Source: Sinorhizobium chiapasense (lineage in GTDB: Bacteria; Pseudomonadota; Alphaproteobacteria; Rhizobiales; Rhizobiaceae). Taken from it: 64,000 nt of DNA. The position numbers were made by a program, and so were the translations under genes. Location of the stretch: assembly GCF_036488675.1 (NCBI RefSeq), contig NZ_CP133151.1, positions 372,001-436,000 of the forward strand. Direction: 5' to 3'. Positions 1 through 8,781 of the stretch are shown here, piece by piece (within the stretch, counting starts at the first letter, position 1; the number at the start of each line of letters is the position of its first letter). The notes under the pieces are model-generated. The model had not been told where the DNA came from. It saw nothing but the letters and a program-made list of their open reading frames with translations, and searched no databases.

Positions 1-147
1 TGACATATCCCGAAACGCGCCTGCTGGAAGCCCAAAGTATTCTTCGGTGATCAATGTCGTTAGTCGGTGGAAGATGTGCTCGTCACAATCCTGCAGCCGG
101 TGATGTGCATCAAAGACCTTGCGAGTGGCGGCTTCGAAAGCATTCAT
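1..147 (-). CDS. Unidentified protein, N-terminal part only
   Basis: An open frame runs off the left edge of the window without a stop, giving 49 residues that begin MNAFEAATRKVF. The start is well supported by an AGGAGG ribosome binding site a few bases upstream. The peptide is amphipathic and rich in His, Asp and Arg, with no motif I recognise. It is divergent from prxS, about 1 kb away, at the edge of a nif cluster. A symbiosis role is plausible, but nothing in the visible part shows it. Confidence 0.55.
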   Translation of the reverse strand, partial: MNAFEAATRKVFDAHHRLQDCDEHIFHRLTTLITEEYFGLPAGAFRDMS

Positions 148-1037
148 GGTCGTTACCTCCTGTTTAGTACTGGTTGCATTTTGAGCGCATCTATTTGTTC
201 TCATTCAAAGCTGTCGCGGTATCAGACGAGGGAGAACGCTTGAATGAAAGTGACGCGCCGAGCCAGTAGGATACAACCAGACATCATTAGCGCCGTTCGC
301 TTCACCCAAACATGAGAACGTCGATTGGAAGGCTCCAGATCAGGCTAAGATGCTGGCTAGAACATCTTCACCGATGGGTGCTTGCTCGCGCGCGCGCTCC
401 AAGCGGAATGCGGTGAAGCGTTCTTCGCTGTGCCATCGCGCACCGCTCTGCGAACCATTCGCAGATTTGCCCTTGCCGTCCGCCATGACTAACTCATTGA
501 AGCAAGTTGCATGCCGTATTTGCGCGCCGCTTGCGCTGCACTACCTGTCCGTAGCGTCGGCGCGGACCTGGCGCCCTTGGTCGGGTTTCCGACATTCTTG
601 TCCAGCTTTAGGCACAAAAAGGTTTGCCGATAGAGCACACACAGGGAGGTCTCAAGCATCAAAACACCGCGAATCGAGCGGGATTCGGTTCTCACCGCGA
701 ATGGACCGATAGGCGGCTTGCTGAACCGCTGGGTAGTGGCACCGATCCTAATCGAGATATGCTCAAGTGTAGCCACACAAGCGCGCAACGTCAGTGCCGC
801 GAGAAGAGTGTCTCCGCAGATCGCCGTAACTGCACACGCCCGAACACCGCGCGGACAAAGACTTCCCCCAGGTGCAGTGCTTGGCGGCGGTACGCTCGTT
901 GGTGCAGCAGCTCGGCTTCCGACGGAGGCTTTTCTCGATGACGAGCCGTTGACCAGTCTCCCGGGAACTCCGTGAAGTCGTAGGTCAACGCGAGGCTGCT
1001 CCGGACAAGAGCAGTGTGCTTGCTGCTTTCAATAAAA
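148..1037. other. Long leader region without a supported gene
   Basis: Between the left-edge gene and the prxS promoter I see several short overlapping frames on both strands. None has a good ribosome binding site or a recognisable family. No clear NifA upstream site (TGT-N10-ACA) was found at the usual distance from the downstream sigma54 promoter. Confidence 0.5.
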
Positions 1038-1053
1038 TGGCATGGCACTTGCA
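1038..1053 (+). promoter_or_regulatory. Sigma54 (-24/-12) promoter of prxS-rpoN
   Basis: The sequence TGGCAT-N5-TTGCA matches the sigma54 consensus with correct spacing, about 85 bases upstream of the prxS start. It implies nitrogen-fixation control of the peroxiredoxin and of RpoN itself, so the sigma factor would amplify its own synthesis. Confidence 0.75.
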
Positions 1054-1138
1054 GGACATGCATGTCGGTCGAGGGTCTGCACGCATCAGGCGCAATGGAG
1101 AGCCATGCGTCCGTTTTTCTACTAGAGGAGCAATATTG

Positions 1139-1678
1139 ATGACTGTGAAAAAGAAGGTTCCCTTCGTCACCTTTCGCACGCGTGTTCGCGATGATTCTAT
1201 CGCAGGGCCAAACCCATACCGGTGGGAAGACAAGACATCCGACGACTATTTCAAGGGCAAGCGCGTTATCCTGTTCTCGCTGCCAGGCGCCTTCACCCCG
1301 ACCTGCTCCACTTATCAACTGCCCGATTTCGAGGATCTTTACACCGAGTTCCAGAAGGAGCGCATTGATGAAATCTACTGTCTCTCCGTCAACGATGCAT
1401 TCGTGATGAACGCCTGGAGCAGGGCCCAGGGGCTCAAAAAGGTCAAGCTCATTCCCGACGGCTCGGGAGAATTCACGCGCAAGATGGGCATGCTGGTCGA
1501 CAAGGACAATCTCGGATTCGGAATGCGCTCCTGGCGCTACGCTGCCGTCATCAATGACGGCGTGGTCGAGCAGTGGTTCGAGGAGGACGGTTTCTCCGAC
1601 AACTGCGAAGCCGATCCCTATGGCATTTCTTCTCCGCAGAACATTCTTGAAAGGCTAAAGGCCCCGGCCGCCGCATGA
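1139..1678 (+). CDS. prxS: Peroxiredoxin (PRX5/AhpE-like)
   Basis: This 179-residue thiol peroxidase should reduce hydrogen peroxide and organic peroxides in the cytoplasm of bacteroids. The peroxidatic cysteine is Cys56 in the motif PGAFTPTC, and the conserved Trp-Ser-Arg segment follows. The start at 1139 is chosen because GAGGAG lies just upstream and the family begins here; the open frame extends further 5' without similarity. It lies behind a sigma54 promoter and directly ahead of rpoN, the arrangement known as prxS-rpoN2 in Rhizobium etli, so the two are probably cotranscribed. Protection of nitrogenase and the bacteroid from peroxide is the likely role. Confidence 0.88.
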   Translation: MTVKKKVPFVTFRTRVRDDSIAGPNPYRWEDKTSDDYFKGKRVILFSLPGAFTPTCSTYQLPDFEDLYTEFQKERIDEIYCLSVNDAFVMNAWSRAQGLKKVKLIPDGSGEFTRKMGMLVDKDNLGFGMRSWRYAAVINDGVVEQWFEEDGFSDNCEADPYGISSPQNILERLKAPAAA

Positions 1679-1752
1679 CCTAAAAGAGCCGCCGTCTCGC
1701 AGCTACCATTACGCACCGCGCAGTGCGTCGCTCGACAGGAGTTTCGCTCTAC

Positions 1753-3192
1753 ATGGAGTCCGTTGTAAGCCTTCTTCAACGCCAGCAGCAATCGCTGGTT
1801 ATGACGCCGCAACTCATCGCGTCGATACGCTTGTTGCAACTGGCGCATGCCGAACTGCATCAGTTCGTCGAGCAGGAAATAGAGAAGAACCCGTTCCTCG
1901 AGTTGGCGTCAGACGACAGTGCGGCGTCTGTCGATCTATCGCCGGTCTCGGAGCGAGACCAGAACATCGGCGCGCGCGAAAACGATGGTGATGGGGCAAT
2001 GAGGGCGGAGACCTCGGAACTGCTCAGGCAATGGAAGTCAATCCGCGACACAGCCAATGTTGCCGCGGGGGATAGGCCTGCCCTCGAAGAGTTCGCCGCC
2101 TCGACGGAAACATTGCACGACCATGTCGCTCGCCAGGTGGCCCTTACTGCATTCACCCCGCAGGAGCGGCTGGTCGCCAGCCAGCTTACTGATCATCTGG
2201 AAGACACTGGGTATATTCATGCGGACCTTTTGGAGCTGGCCCGGAGGCTGAATGTCGGAGAGGCTGATGTAGAGCGGGTTCTCGGAACCTTGCAACTCTT
2301 TGATCCACCGGGAATATTCGCACGAACTCTCAGCGAATGCCTCGAGATACAACTGCGCCAGCGAGACCGTTTCGATCCCGCGATGGCAGCGTTGGTTGCC
2401 AATCTTGAGATGCTGGCGCAACGCGATTTTCAGGCACTGAAGCGGCAATGTGGTGTCGATGAGGACGACATTCTCGACATGCTGCATGAAATCCGTACCC
2501 TCGATCCCAAGCCTGGAAACCGATACCAATCAGGAGGTCCGGACTATATCATACCCGACGTATGGGTCCTGCCCTCGCCTGGAGGTGGATGGCAAATCGA
2601 GCTTAATCCGGACATGCTGCCCAAAGTGTTGATCAACCAGACCTATTTTGCCGAAGTCTCTCGGCTGACGGCACACAATTCAGAAGATCAGGCCTTCCTC
2701 AACGAATGCTTCCAAAACGCAAGCTGGCTAGTTCGCAGCCTCGATCAGCGCGCCAAGACGATCCTTAAGGTAGCGAGTGAAATCGTCCGCCAGCAGGATG
2801 TATTTCTGGAACATGGCATTGCCCATCTTCGGCCTCTCAACCTTAAGACCGTCGCTGACGCGATCGACATGCACGAGTCGACTGTAAGTCGGGTGACATC
2901 GAACAAGTACATGCTCACTCCGCGCGGCGTCTTCGAACTAAAGTATTTTTTCACAGTCGCAATCGCATCCTCCCAAGGCGGCGAGGCACACTCCGCCGAA
3001 GCTGTCCGCCATAGCATCAAGGCAATGATCACCGCAGAAACGCTCGATCATGTATTTTCAGACGAGGAGATCGCGGCCCGCCTCAGGAAAACCGGTATCG
3101 ACATCGCGCGCCGCACCGTCACAAAATATCGCGAGGCGATGAACATCCCCACCTCCGTGCAACGCCGCCGGGAAAAGCGGCTGGGCCTTTAA
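1753..3192 (+). CDS. rpoN: RNA polymerase sigma54 factor (symbiotic copy)
   Basis: This 479-residue protein is a complete sigma54. The Gln-rich activator-binding region I is at the N terminus (RQQQSLVMTPQL). The acidic region II and core-binding region follow, then a helix-turn-helix around residues 375-395. The RpoN box ARRTVTKYR near the C terminus contacts the -24 element. I chose the ATG at 1753, where family similarity begins; an in-frame GTG at 1723 is possible. It follows prxS by 74 bases under the same sigma54 promoter. A plasmid-borne second rpoN next to nif genes is typical of the R. etli/R. tropici group and supplies sigma54 for NifA-activated promoters. Confidence 0.93.
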   Translation: MESVVSLLQRQQQSLVMTPQLIASIRLLQLAHAELHQFVEQEIEKNPFLELASDDSAASVDLSPVSERDQNIGARENDGDGAMRAETSELLRQWKSIRDTANVAAGDRPALEEFAASTETLHDHVARQVALTAFTPQERLVASQLTDHLEDTGYIHADLLELARRLNVGEADVERVLGTLQLFDPPGIFARTLSECLEIQLRQRDRFDPAMAALVANLEMLAQRDFQALKRQCGVDEDDILDMLHEIRTLDPKPGNRYQSGGPDYIIPDVWVLPSPGGGWQIELNPDMLPKVLINQTYFAEVSRLTAHNSEDQAFLNECFQNASWLVRSLDQRAKTILKVASEIVRQQDVFLEHGIAHLRPLNLKTVADAIDMHESTVSRVTSNKYMLTPRGVFELKYFFTVAIASSQGGEAHSAEAVRHSIKAMITAETLDHVFSDEEIAARLRKTGIDIARRTVTKYREAMNIPTSVQRRREKRLGL

Positions 3193-3236
3193 TGGCGATC
3201 AAGCCCTGCGGCCTCCGACCGCCGGCGAAAACGGCT

Positions 3237-3932
3237 CTAGTCCAAATCGGTCCCGCTCTTGATCGGTTGAAGGCGACTCTCGCCCTCCTCCGGGCCAAAG
3301 CAACTCTTGAACTCGTGGCATTCCCGACAACTGGGCGCCGCACAAAGCGAAAAACCCTCAGCCTCGCAGAGCTTGTAGTAGAGATACTTCTTCCATTTCA
3401 TGTTTCCGGTGTTGCCGGCCGCCAGGCTCGGGAAGTGCGTGGCAAGCAAGCGGCTGAGCTCGGATCGGTCGAAGAGGCCGAGTTCCTGCCAGAGATGGTC
3501 ATTGCGCAAGGCACGCCGGGCGATGATCTTGGCGAAGCGGGCACTCGCGGGATCGCCCGGCCGGGCATGCGTTAGCAGCAGTCCGCGCAGAAGGTCTTCC
3601 TCCATACCAATCTCGGGATCGCTCACGTCTCCCAATGAGAATGAGTGGATGAAACTGCAGGGGAAATTACGGGTCAGGATATCCTGTAACTCGGCGCGTG
3701 AAAGGCCGGTTGCCTCCGTCGCCGTCGCCTCGCCGGCATCGATCTCCTCGAGCGCACGCGAAAGGACACAGGCAAGTACATAATCGTCGAAATCCATCTC
3801 CACATCCATCCGCGGCCATCGGCTGGGGCCGGGCGATTGTGAGTGTCGTGCCCGGCGGGGCAGATAGGACATTCGTACTCCACGAGTGTTGCCCGGGCCC
3901 CATAAAATGCGGATCTGCCGCGGATCTGACAT
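3237..3932 (-). CDS. nifQ: NifQ, molybdenum donor for FeMo-cofactor
   Basis: NifQ is an iron-sulfur protein that supplies molybdenum to the NifEN/NifH scaffold during FeMo-cofactor synthesis. This 231-residue protein ends with the family signature C-x4-C-x2-C-x5-C (from LCAAPSC to KSCFG), which ligates the Mo-Fe-S cluster. The preceding stretch with NMKWKK is also characteristic. The start at 3932 is chosen because GGAAGGA lies eight bases upstream; about 45 N-terminal residues are then unlike other NifQ proteins, so a start at 3809 remains possible. The gene converges on rpoN and is read from its own likely sigma54 promoter. Confidence 0.85.
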   Translation of the reverse strand: MSDPRQIRILWGPGNTRGVRMSYLPRRARHSQSPGPSRWPRMDVEMDFDDYVLACVLSRALEEIDAGEATATEATGLSRAELQDILTRNFPCSFIHSFSLGDVSDPEIGMEEDLLRGLLLTHARPGDPASARFAKIIARRALRNDHLWQELGLFDRSELSRLLATHFPSLAAGNTGNMKWKKYLYYKLCEAEGFSLCAAPSCRECHEFKSCFGPEEGESRLQPIKSGTDLD

Positions 3933-4006
3933 GGTGCTTGTCCTTCCATTCCCATCGACCGATGTCATATCGGTCGGCAGCTCCCGCCGCCTTGTCACAG
4001 GGGACC

Positions 4007-4022
4007 TTCAAATCTCGTGCCA
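4007..4022 (-). promoter_or_regulatory. Probable sigma54 promoter of nifQ
   Basis: On the minus strand TGGCAC-N5-TTGAA lies 75 bases upstream of the nifQ start. The -24 half is perfect; the -12 half has A where C is usual, so it may be weak. A perfect NifA site lies 88 bases further upstream at 4110-4125, which supports the call. Confidence 0.55.
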
Positions 4023-4109
4023 GCTGCGTAGCAAAGCTCTCGGAACTGATTTTCCGAGATGTATTCAACAACTTAAATGAGCATGCAGCAGAAAATGGAT
4101 CGAATACGA

Positions 4110-4125
4110 TGTCTCGGAATCGACA
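4110..4125. promoter_or_regulatory. NifA upstream activator site (shared)
   Basis: A perfect TGT-N10-ACA palindrome lies between two divergent sigma54-like promoters, the nifQ one (minus strand) and the one before the gene at 4368 (plus strand), about 90 and 120 bases from them. It could serve both through DNA looping. Confidence 0.65.
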
Positions 4126-4246
4126 AAAGTCGACAGCACCGCGTCCTCTTGCACCGAATAGGAACGTCTAGAAGAGGACTGTCGGCATCCGAACACGGAC
4201 GGGGAGTCCCGAGCGCGCTTTCGATCGCAGAAACCTGGGCGCTGCT

Positions 4247-4262
4247 TGGTATGATCCTTGCA
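4247..4262 (+). promoter_or_regulatory. Probable sigma54 promoter of the Ntn-hydrolase gene
   Basis: TGGTAT-N5-TTGCA keeps the invariant GG and GC at the correct spacing and lies about 105 bases upstream of the start at 4368. With the NifA site at 4110-4125 it looks like a NifA-dependent promoter. Confidence 0.5.
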
Positions 4263-4367
4263 ACTGACACTCGAGGCAGACGCAAGCGCTGTGGCTTTAG
4301 TCGAGCTGATCGCCGCGACAATCAAACATCTAGAAGGCTGGAATAGCCCATATGAGGAGCACAGCGG

Positions 4368-4913
4368 ATGACGTGCATTGTCGGTTTAATCGACAACGGG
4401 TCAGTTCACATTGGCGGCGACAGCGCTGGTGTGGCCGGCCATTCCCTTACCATCCGAGCCGATCGGAAGATCTTCCGCAAGCAGGACTTCATCTTCGGTT
4501 TTACGACCTCGTTCAGGATGGGCCAGTTGTTGGCGCATTCCTTCGAGCTGCCAAAAAGGCATGCCGATACTGATGTCTACGCTTTCATGGTAACCGACTT
4601 TGTGAACGGGCTCCGCCAATGCCTGCGAGATGGTGGCTACGCACAGCGGCACTACGAAGCCGAGCGTGGTGGCATCTTCCTCGTCGGCTATGCCGGACGG
4701 CTCTTCAAAATCGGTTGGGACTATCAGGTTGGCGAGGCCGTCGATGGCTTTGATGCCTGTGGATGCGGACAAGAAATAGCACTCGGCGCGCTTTTTGCCC
4801 GCTCCCACTCTCCGCCTCGCGAAAGGTTAGCGATAGCTCTCAATGCGGCTGAGCGTTTTTCTACCGGCGTACGCGGCCCGTTTCACTTCGAGACGCTGGA
4901 CCCGGCCGAGTGA
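4368..4913 (+). CDS. Ntn-hydrolase fold protein (proteasome beta/HslV-like)
   Basis: The 181-residue protein begins M-T-CIVGLIDNG and has GGDSAGVAG shortly after. This is the pattern of N-terminal-nucleophile hydrolases, in which removal of Met exposes catalytic Thr2. It resembles a small phage- and plasmid-associated family of proteasome-like proteins rather than HslV itself, and no HslU partner is nearby. A GAGGAG ribosome site precedes the start. It lies between nifQ and iscN behind a likely sigma54/NifA promoter, which suggests a bacteroid role such as peptide or amide hydrolysis. The substrate cannot be told from the sequence. Confidence 0.75.
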   Translation: MTCIVGLIDNGSVHIGGDSAGVAGHSLTIRADRKIFRKQDFIFGFTTSFRMGQLLAHSFELPKRHADTDVYAFMVTDFVNGLRQCLRDGGYAQRHYEAERGGIFLVGYAGRLFKIGWDYQVGEAVDGFDACGCGQEIALGALFARSHSPPRERLAIALNAAERFSTGVRGPFHFETLDPAE

Positions 4914-5482
4914 AGAGATCGATGCGCAAGGCCGAACCTTACGGCACACAAGGTCCACGTTAATTGTCAAACACCGGCCGCACCTGACGGCCCCTTCGCG
5001 TATGTCCGCAAAGCGACATGGCCGGGAGTGACCCGCACCCGCAGACCGAGGCGTTCTTCGGCCCGATGTCACAAGATGAAGAACTTTTCGGTGGCGCGAA
5101 AGGAGATGTCCAGAGCAGACTCTTCCCCTTCGATTCCGCCGTTCCGCCGGGGCTGGGAGAGCAGCAGGCCGGAAACAAAAACTATATCGAGCATGCAAGC
5201 GAGCGCGGCGCACGCACAGCAGCATTTCAGGCGATCATCATGTTACGGCGGGTGGATCGACAAAGTTGTTCGCACGTAAGCCTGTCGCAAGCGCTCGCGT
5301 GACAACACGCATTTGTTACGAGGCCGGTCAGCAATCTTCAGCGTCCGATCGATGATGACCTGACAGCGCCGCGGAACGCCAAGGAGAGCGACGACCAGCA
5401 TCTTTAGGCAAACCACACGACGGTACGGGTTTCAAAGCGAATTGGCCGACTTCCGCACCCCGCATTGTCCCATGTTCGACGA
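4914..5482. other. Intergenic stretch, no gene supported
   Basis: Only short overlapping frames without ribosome binding sites or recognisable similarity are present up to the regulatory region of iscN. Confidence 0.5.
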
Positions 5483-5558
5483 TGTCGGACACGGGACACA
5501 AGAGCGTTAGAGCATGATGTTGTTTATACATGTTTTTCTCCTTGGCACGGTGGTTGCT
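5483..5558 (+). promoter_or_regulatory. NifA site and sigma54 promoter of iscN-nifU'-nifS
   Basis: A perfect NifA site TGT-N10-ACA occupies 5483-5498. A perfect sigma54 promoter TGGCAC-N5-TTGCT occupies 5543-5558, 45 bases upstream of iscN. The spacing between them is shorter than usual but workable. Confidence 0.8.
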
Positions 5559-5602
5559 GGGTTACCCCGCTAAACCCCTTCGGAATGAGGAGAAACCATC
5601 GC

Positions 5603-5923
5603 ATGATCACGCTCACCGAGAATGCCGTCGCCGGCATGAAAGCTGCGCTCTCCCGAGCCACCGAACCGGTGGAAGGTTTTCGCATCATGGTCCAGGCAGG
5701 CGGCTGCGCGGGCTTCAAATACGTGATGGGAATGGAAAGCCTGGCGCGTGAGGGGGACGTGGTCATCGAAACCTGTGGGGTTACGGTGTTCGTGGACGTA
5801 GATTCGCAACCCCAAATTGCCGGTATGACCGTTGACTTCGTCACCGGTGTCGAATCCTCCGGCTTTGTCTTCGACAATCCAAACGCGAGAGAGAAGTGTT
5901 CCTGCGGCAAGTCCTTTGGCTGA
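5603..5923 (+). CDS. iscN: A-type iron-sulfur carrier IscN (HesB/IscA family)
   Basis: This 106-residue A-type carrier has the three conserved cysteines that hold an Fe-S cluster or iron: Cys35 in AGGCAG, and Cys99 and Cys101 in CSCGKSF. It should act with NifS in building clusters for nitrogenase. The ATG at 5603 is preceded by AGGAG at a workable distance; the open frame extends further 5' but without similarity. It is first in an operon with a decayed nifU and an intact nifS. As nifU is broken here, this protein may be the main local scaffold or carrier. Confidence 0.88.
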   Translation: MITLTENAVAGMKAALSRATEPVEGFRIMVQAGGCAGFKYVMGMESLAREGDVVIETCGVTVFVDVDSQPQIAGMTVDFVTGVESSGFVFDNPNAREKCSCGKSFG

Positions 5924-5947
5924 TCACCTGACACAGTGAGCGGAACC

Positions 5948-6775
5948 ATGTGGGACTATTGGGAAATGGTCGAGGAATACTTTTTAAACGCGATGAATGC
6001 CGGCGTCCTTAAGGCCACTACAATCGGCGCCATCTCCTGCGGCAAAACGCTTGAACTGATGACCGGAGTCGATCCTGTTGCCGAAGCGGTCACTGCCGCG
6101 AAATCCCAGTCTTTGCGCTGCAGCTCCGCGATCCCCTCTTCGTCAGTGATTGCCGAACTCATCATTGGACCGACTGCCGACGAAGCGCATCGCCTCATCC
6201 ACCGGGTGAAAGCGGGGCTCATCGACGGCCAGCCGCCGGACAGGACGCACCGTTCGGCTGTGAATTCTACTAGGAGCGCCGATTTCCGCGGCAGGGGACG
6301 CTTCTGGGATCACGAGTCAGGCGCCCTCGTCTGCAAACGCTTTGGTGTCGACGAAGGCGTAATCAGAAGGACATCCGTATCAACTGACTCACTGCCAGCG
6401 AGCAGGCTATTTGCGACACGAAGCCTGCTGGCAGTTGGGGCGCGTGCTCCAAAGCAGTGGGGCAAATGCTCGTCGGCCATGCAGCAATGTTCACGGAAGG
6501 CGCCACGACGTGAGAGGAGGCCCGTACGCAAAACAAAGGCCGCCGTCGATACGGCAAGTTCGACTTGTCGGAACGCTGTCAAGGGCACGCGTTCACCTGA
6601 GGGCTGCGGGGGCTGCAACCTTGTCGACGTCGGCCATGATCAAGCTCCCTCGCCCCGCCGCGCGCCTCGATCCCGTGTCTGCAGGCCTCGGTCATCATCG
6701 ACGGCACGCGCAACCAGAGCGGCCGAGCACATGAATGTTCACGTCACTCCCCGCCCGCCGAGAATGCAACCATGA
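5948..6775 (+). pseudogene. nifU: Decayed nifU (Fe-S scaffold)
   Basis: The first residues (MWDYWEMVEEYF) match the NifU start, and remnants of its three parts follow in order: the IscU-like domain (around ISCGK and CSSAIPSSS), the central [2Fe-2S] domain (LVCKRFGVDEGVIRRT), and in another frame a trace of the C-terminal domain (QASVIIDGTRN). Most other ligands and the linkers are scrambled and the C-terminal part is out of frame. One frame happens to stay open to an ATGA overlap with nifS, so an aberrant protein could still be made and translational coupling to nifS kept. I read it as a pseudogene, not a functional NifU. Confidence 0.75.
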
Positions 6776-7965
6776 GATCTATCTATCTCGACAACAACGC
6801 AACGACACGGGTCGATCCTGAAGTGGTTGAAGCCATGCTGCCATTCTTCACGGATCAATTCGGAAATCCTTCTTCGACGCACGCTTTCGGCTCCTCCGTC
6901 GGCGTGGCGGTGAGAAAGGCGCGCCAGCAGTTGCAAGCGCTGATCGGAGCGGAGTTCGATTATGAGATCGCGTTCACCTCGGGCGGGACGGAAAGCGACA
7001 CTACGGCGATCCTTTCGGCGCTCGAGGTGACGCCTGAGCGCACAGAGATCGTGACTTCCGCAGTCGAGCATCCGGCCGTGCTGACACTTTGCGCGCACCT
7101 TGAGATGACCCGCGGCGTCAAGGTGCACCGCATTCCGGTGGATCAACACGGTCGTCTCGACCTCGATGCCTACAAGGCCGCCCTCACCGCGCATGTAGCA
7201 ATCGTTTCGCTCATGTGGGCGAATAATGAGACCGGTACAATCTTTCCCGTGGTTCAGCTCGCCGCCCAGGCCAAGCTGGTCGGTGCCCTTTTTCATACAG
7301 ACGCGGTCCAGGCGGTCGGGAAGATTCCAATAGATCTTAAATCGACTGCAATCGACATGCTTTCGCTCTCCAGCCATAAGCTGCACGGTCCAAAAGGAAT
7401 CGGCGCGCTCTACGTAAAACGCGGCGTACGCTTCCGCTCGCTGATCAAGGGGGGGCATCAGGAGCGCGGCAGGCGCGCGGGTACAGAGAATACGCCCGGC
7501 ATAGTCGGACTCGGCAAAGCGGCCGAACTTGCCTCAAAATTCATGGATGACGAGAACACACGGGTAAAAGCTCTCCGAGACCGTCTGGAGAAGGGCGTTC
7601 TCCAGCGTGTTCCAGACACCTTCGTCACCGGCGATCCGCTGGAGCGGTTGCCGAACACCGCGAACATCGCGTTCGAACATGCCGAAGGCGGTGGCATGCT
7701 GCGTCTACTCAATCGCCATGGCATCGCCTGCTCCTCCGGCTCGGCCTGCAGCTCCGGCTCGCTGGAATCGAGCCATGTCCTGCGCGCGATGAATCTTCCT
7801 CAAACGGCGGCACAAGGGACAGTGCGGTTCTCCTTCTCACGCGACAATGGCGAGGAGGATGTCGACCGGGTGCTCGAAGTCATGCCCGGAATCGTGGAGG
7901 AACTGCGTGACACTCCCCGTCCTAAAGCACGTGCCGAAGACCACAATCCGGATAAGGCAAAGTAA
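6772..7965 (+). CDS. nifS: Cysteine desulfurase NifS
   Basis: NifS is a PLP enzyme that takes sulfur from cysteine to build nitrogenase Fe-S clusters. The 397-residue protein has the PLP lysine at about 203 (SSHKLHGPKG) and the catalytic cysteine at about 326 in SSGSAC. The N terminus IYLDNNATT is typical. Its ATG overlaps the stop of the residual nifU frame. It belongs to the iscN operon under NifA/sigma54 control. Length and motifs are complete, so it is expected to be active. Confidence 0.95.
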   Translation: MRSIYLDNNATTRVDPEVVEAMLPFFTDQFGNPSSTHAFGSSVGVAVRKARQQLQALIGAEFDYEIAFTSGGTESDTTAILSALEVTPERTEIVTSAVEHPAVLTLCAHLEMTRGVKVHRIPVDQHGRLDLDAYKAALTAHVAIVSLMWANNETGTIFPVVQLAAQAKLVGALFHTDAVQAVGKIPIDLKSTAIDMLSLSSHKLHGPKGIGALYVKRGVRFRSLIKGGHQERGRRAGTENTPGIVGLGKAAELASKFMDDENTRVKALRDRLEKGVLQRVPDTFVTGDPLERLPNTANIAFEHAEGGGMLRLLNRHGIACSSGSACSSGSLESSHVLRAMNLPQTAAQGTVRFSFSRDNGEEDVDRVLEVMPGIVEELRDTPRPKARAEDHNPDKAK

Positions 7966-8207
7966 GATGCGGCCGCCGCTCATGAAGCCTTCACTCTTTC
8001 AACCCTGCGACGGCGAGCACGCGTCTGATGTCGCCTTCGCTACGGCAGAGAAGTTGGGGCGCTTGCCGCTTCTTTCGCTGCTGCCGGCATCCCGGCTGCC
8101 GACGCAATCGCTCGCCAGCCAACCGCATCACCTCCCTCGAAGCGCTCACTTTACGGCTGGAGCCTCAGATGCGGGAACACTTGAGACCACCGGTTGGGAG
8201 AATGCGT

Positions 8208-8591
8208 ATGACCAGGTGTTTTGATGAGAGCCATCATATTGATGTCAAGGATATCCTCGCGCGGCTAAGGAGCCTGTCGGCTGCAGAGGAGTTCTTCGCA
8301 GCGCTTGGCGTCTCCTATGACCCGAAAGTGCTCAACGTCTCACGTCTCCATATCATGAAGCGTATGGGCCAATATCTCGGCGAAGAAGATTTCGCCGGTC
8401 TGCCCGACCAGGTGATCGCGGCTCGGGCCCGCGCCATGCTGGAACGGGCCTACGAGGATTTTGCGACTTCCTCCCCGCTCGCGCACCGGGTCTTCAAGGT
8501 GCTCAAGGACCACGACCCGGACAATCCCGCTCCACCGGGCCGCACCTTCGTGCCGTTCGACTCCGTTCTGAAGCCGATCGAGAAGAAATGA
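8208..8591 (+). CDS. nifW: Nitrogenase-stabilizing protein NifW
   Basis: This is a 127-residue NifW (stabilizing/protective) homologue. The core LRSLSAAEEFF, the GVSYDPKVLNVSRLHI stretch and a middle segment rich in Arg and Ala are characteristic. NifW binds the MoFe protein and helps keep it active in oxygen. The start at 8208 is chosen because GGGAG lies seven bases upstream; an in-frame ATG at 8202 is also possible. The 240 bases between nifS and nifW contain an open frame I do not recognise. It probably belongs to the same transcript as nifS. Confidence 0.82.
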   Translation: MTRCFDESHHIDVKDILARLRSLSAAEEFFAALGVSYDPKVLNVSRLHIMKRMGQYLGEEDFAGLPDQVIAARARAMLERAYEDFATSSPLAHRVFKVLKDHDPDNPAPPGRTFVPFDSVLKPIEKK

Positions 8592-8617
8592 GTCCGTCGC
8601 GGTTGCGACGCGTCGAT

Positions 8618-8724
8618 GTCGCGAACCCGACAACTTCGGCTAAGACGCCGCAACCTCTGAACTGGAAAGGCCCCTCTTTTCAAAACGATAGGGGGAGCGC
8701 GGAGCGTTTGGCACAAATAATGCT
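8618..8724 (+). promoter_or_regulatory. NifA site and sigma54 promoter of fixABCX
   Basis: A perfect NifA site TGT-N10-ACA lies at 8618-8633. A sigma54 promoter TGGCAC-N5-ATGCT lies at 8709-8724, 57 bases before fixA. The spacing of about 75 bases between them is normal for looping activation. Confidence 0.78.
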
Positions 8725-8781
8725 TGCAAGGAAATGAAGTGCCAAGCCCGCCATCCAAACAGGAGGGAGCAAGAACCCGCC

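Noticed and set aside
7968..8224. Open frame between nifS and nifW (MKPSLFQPCDGEHASD and on)
   Set aside because: No ribosome site and no family; part of it may be decayed sequence. Not enough to call a gene.
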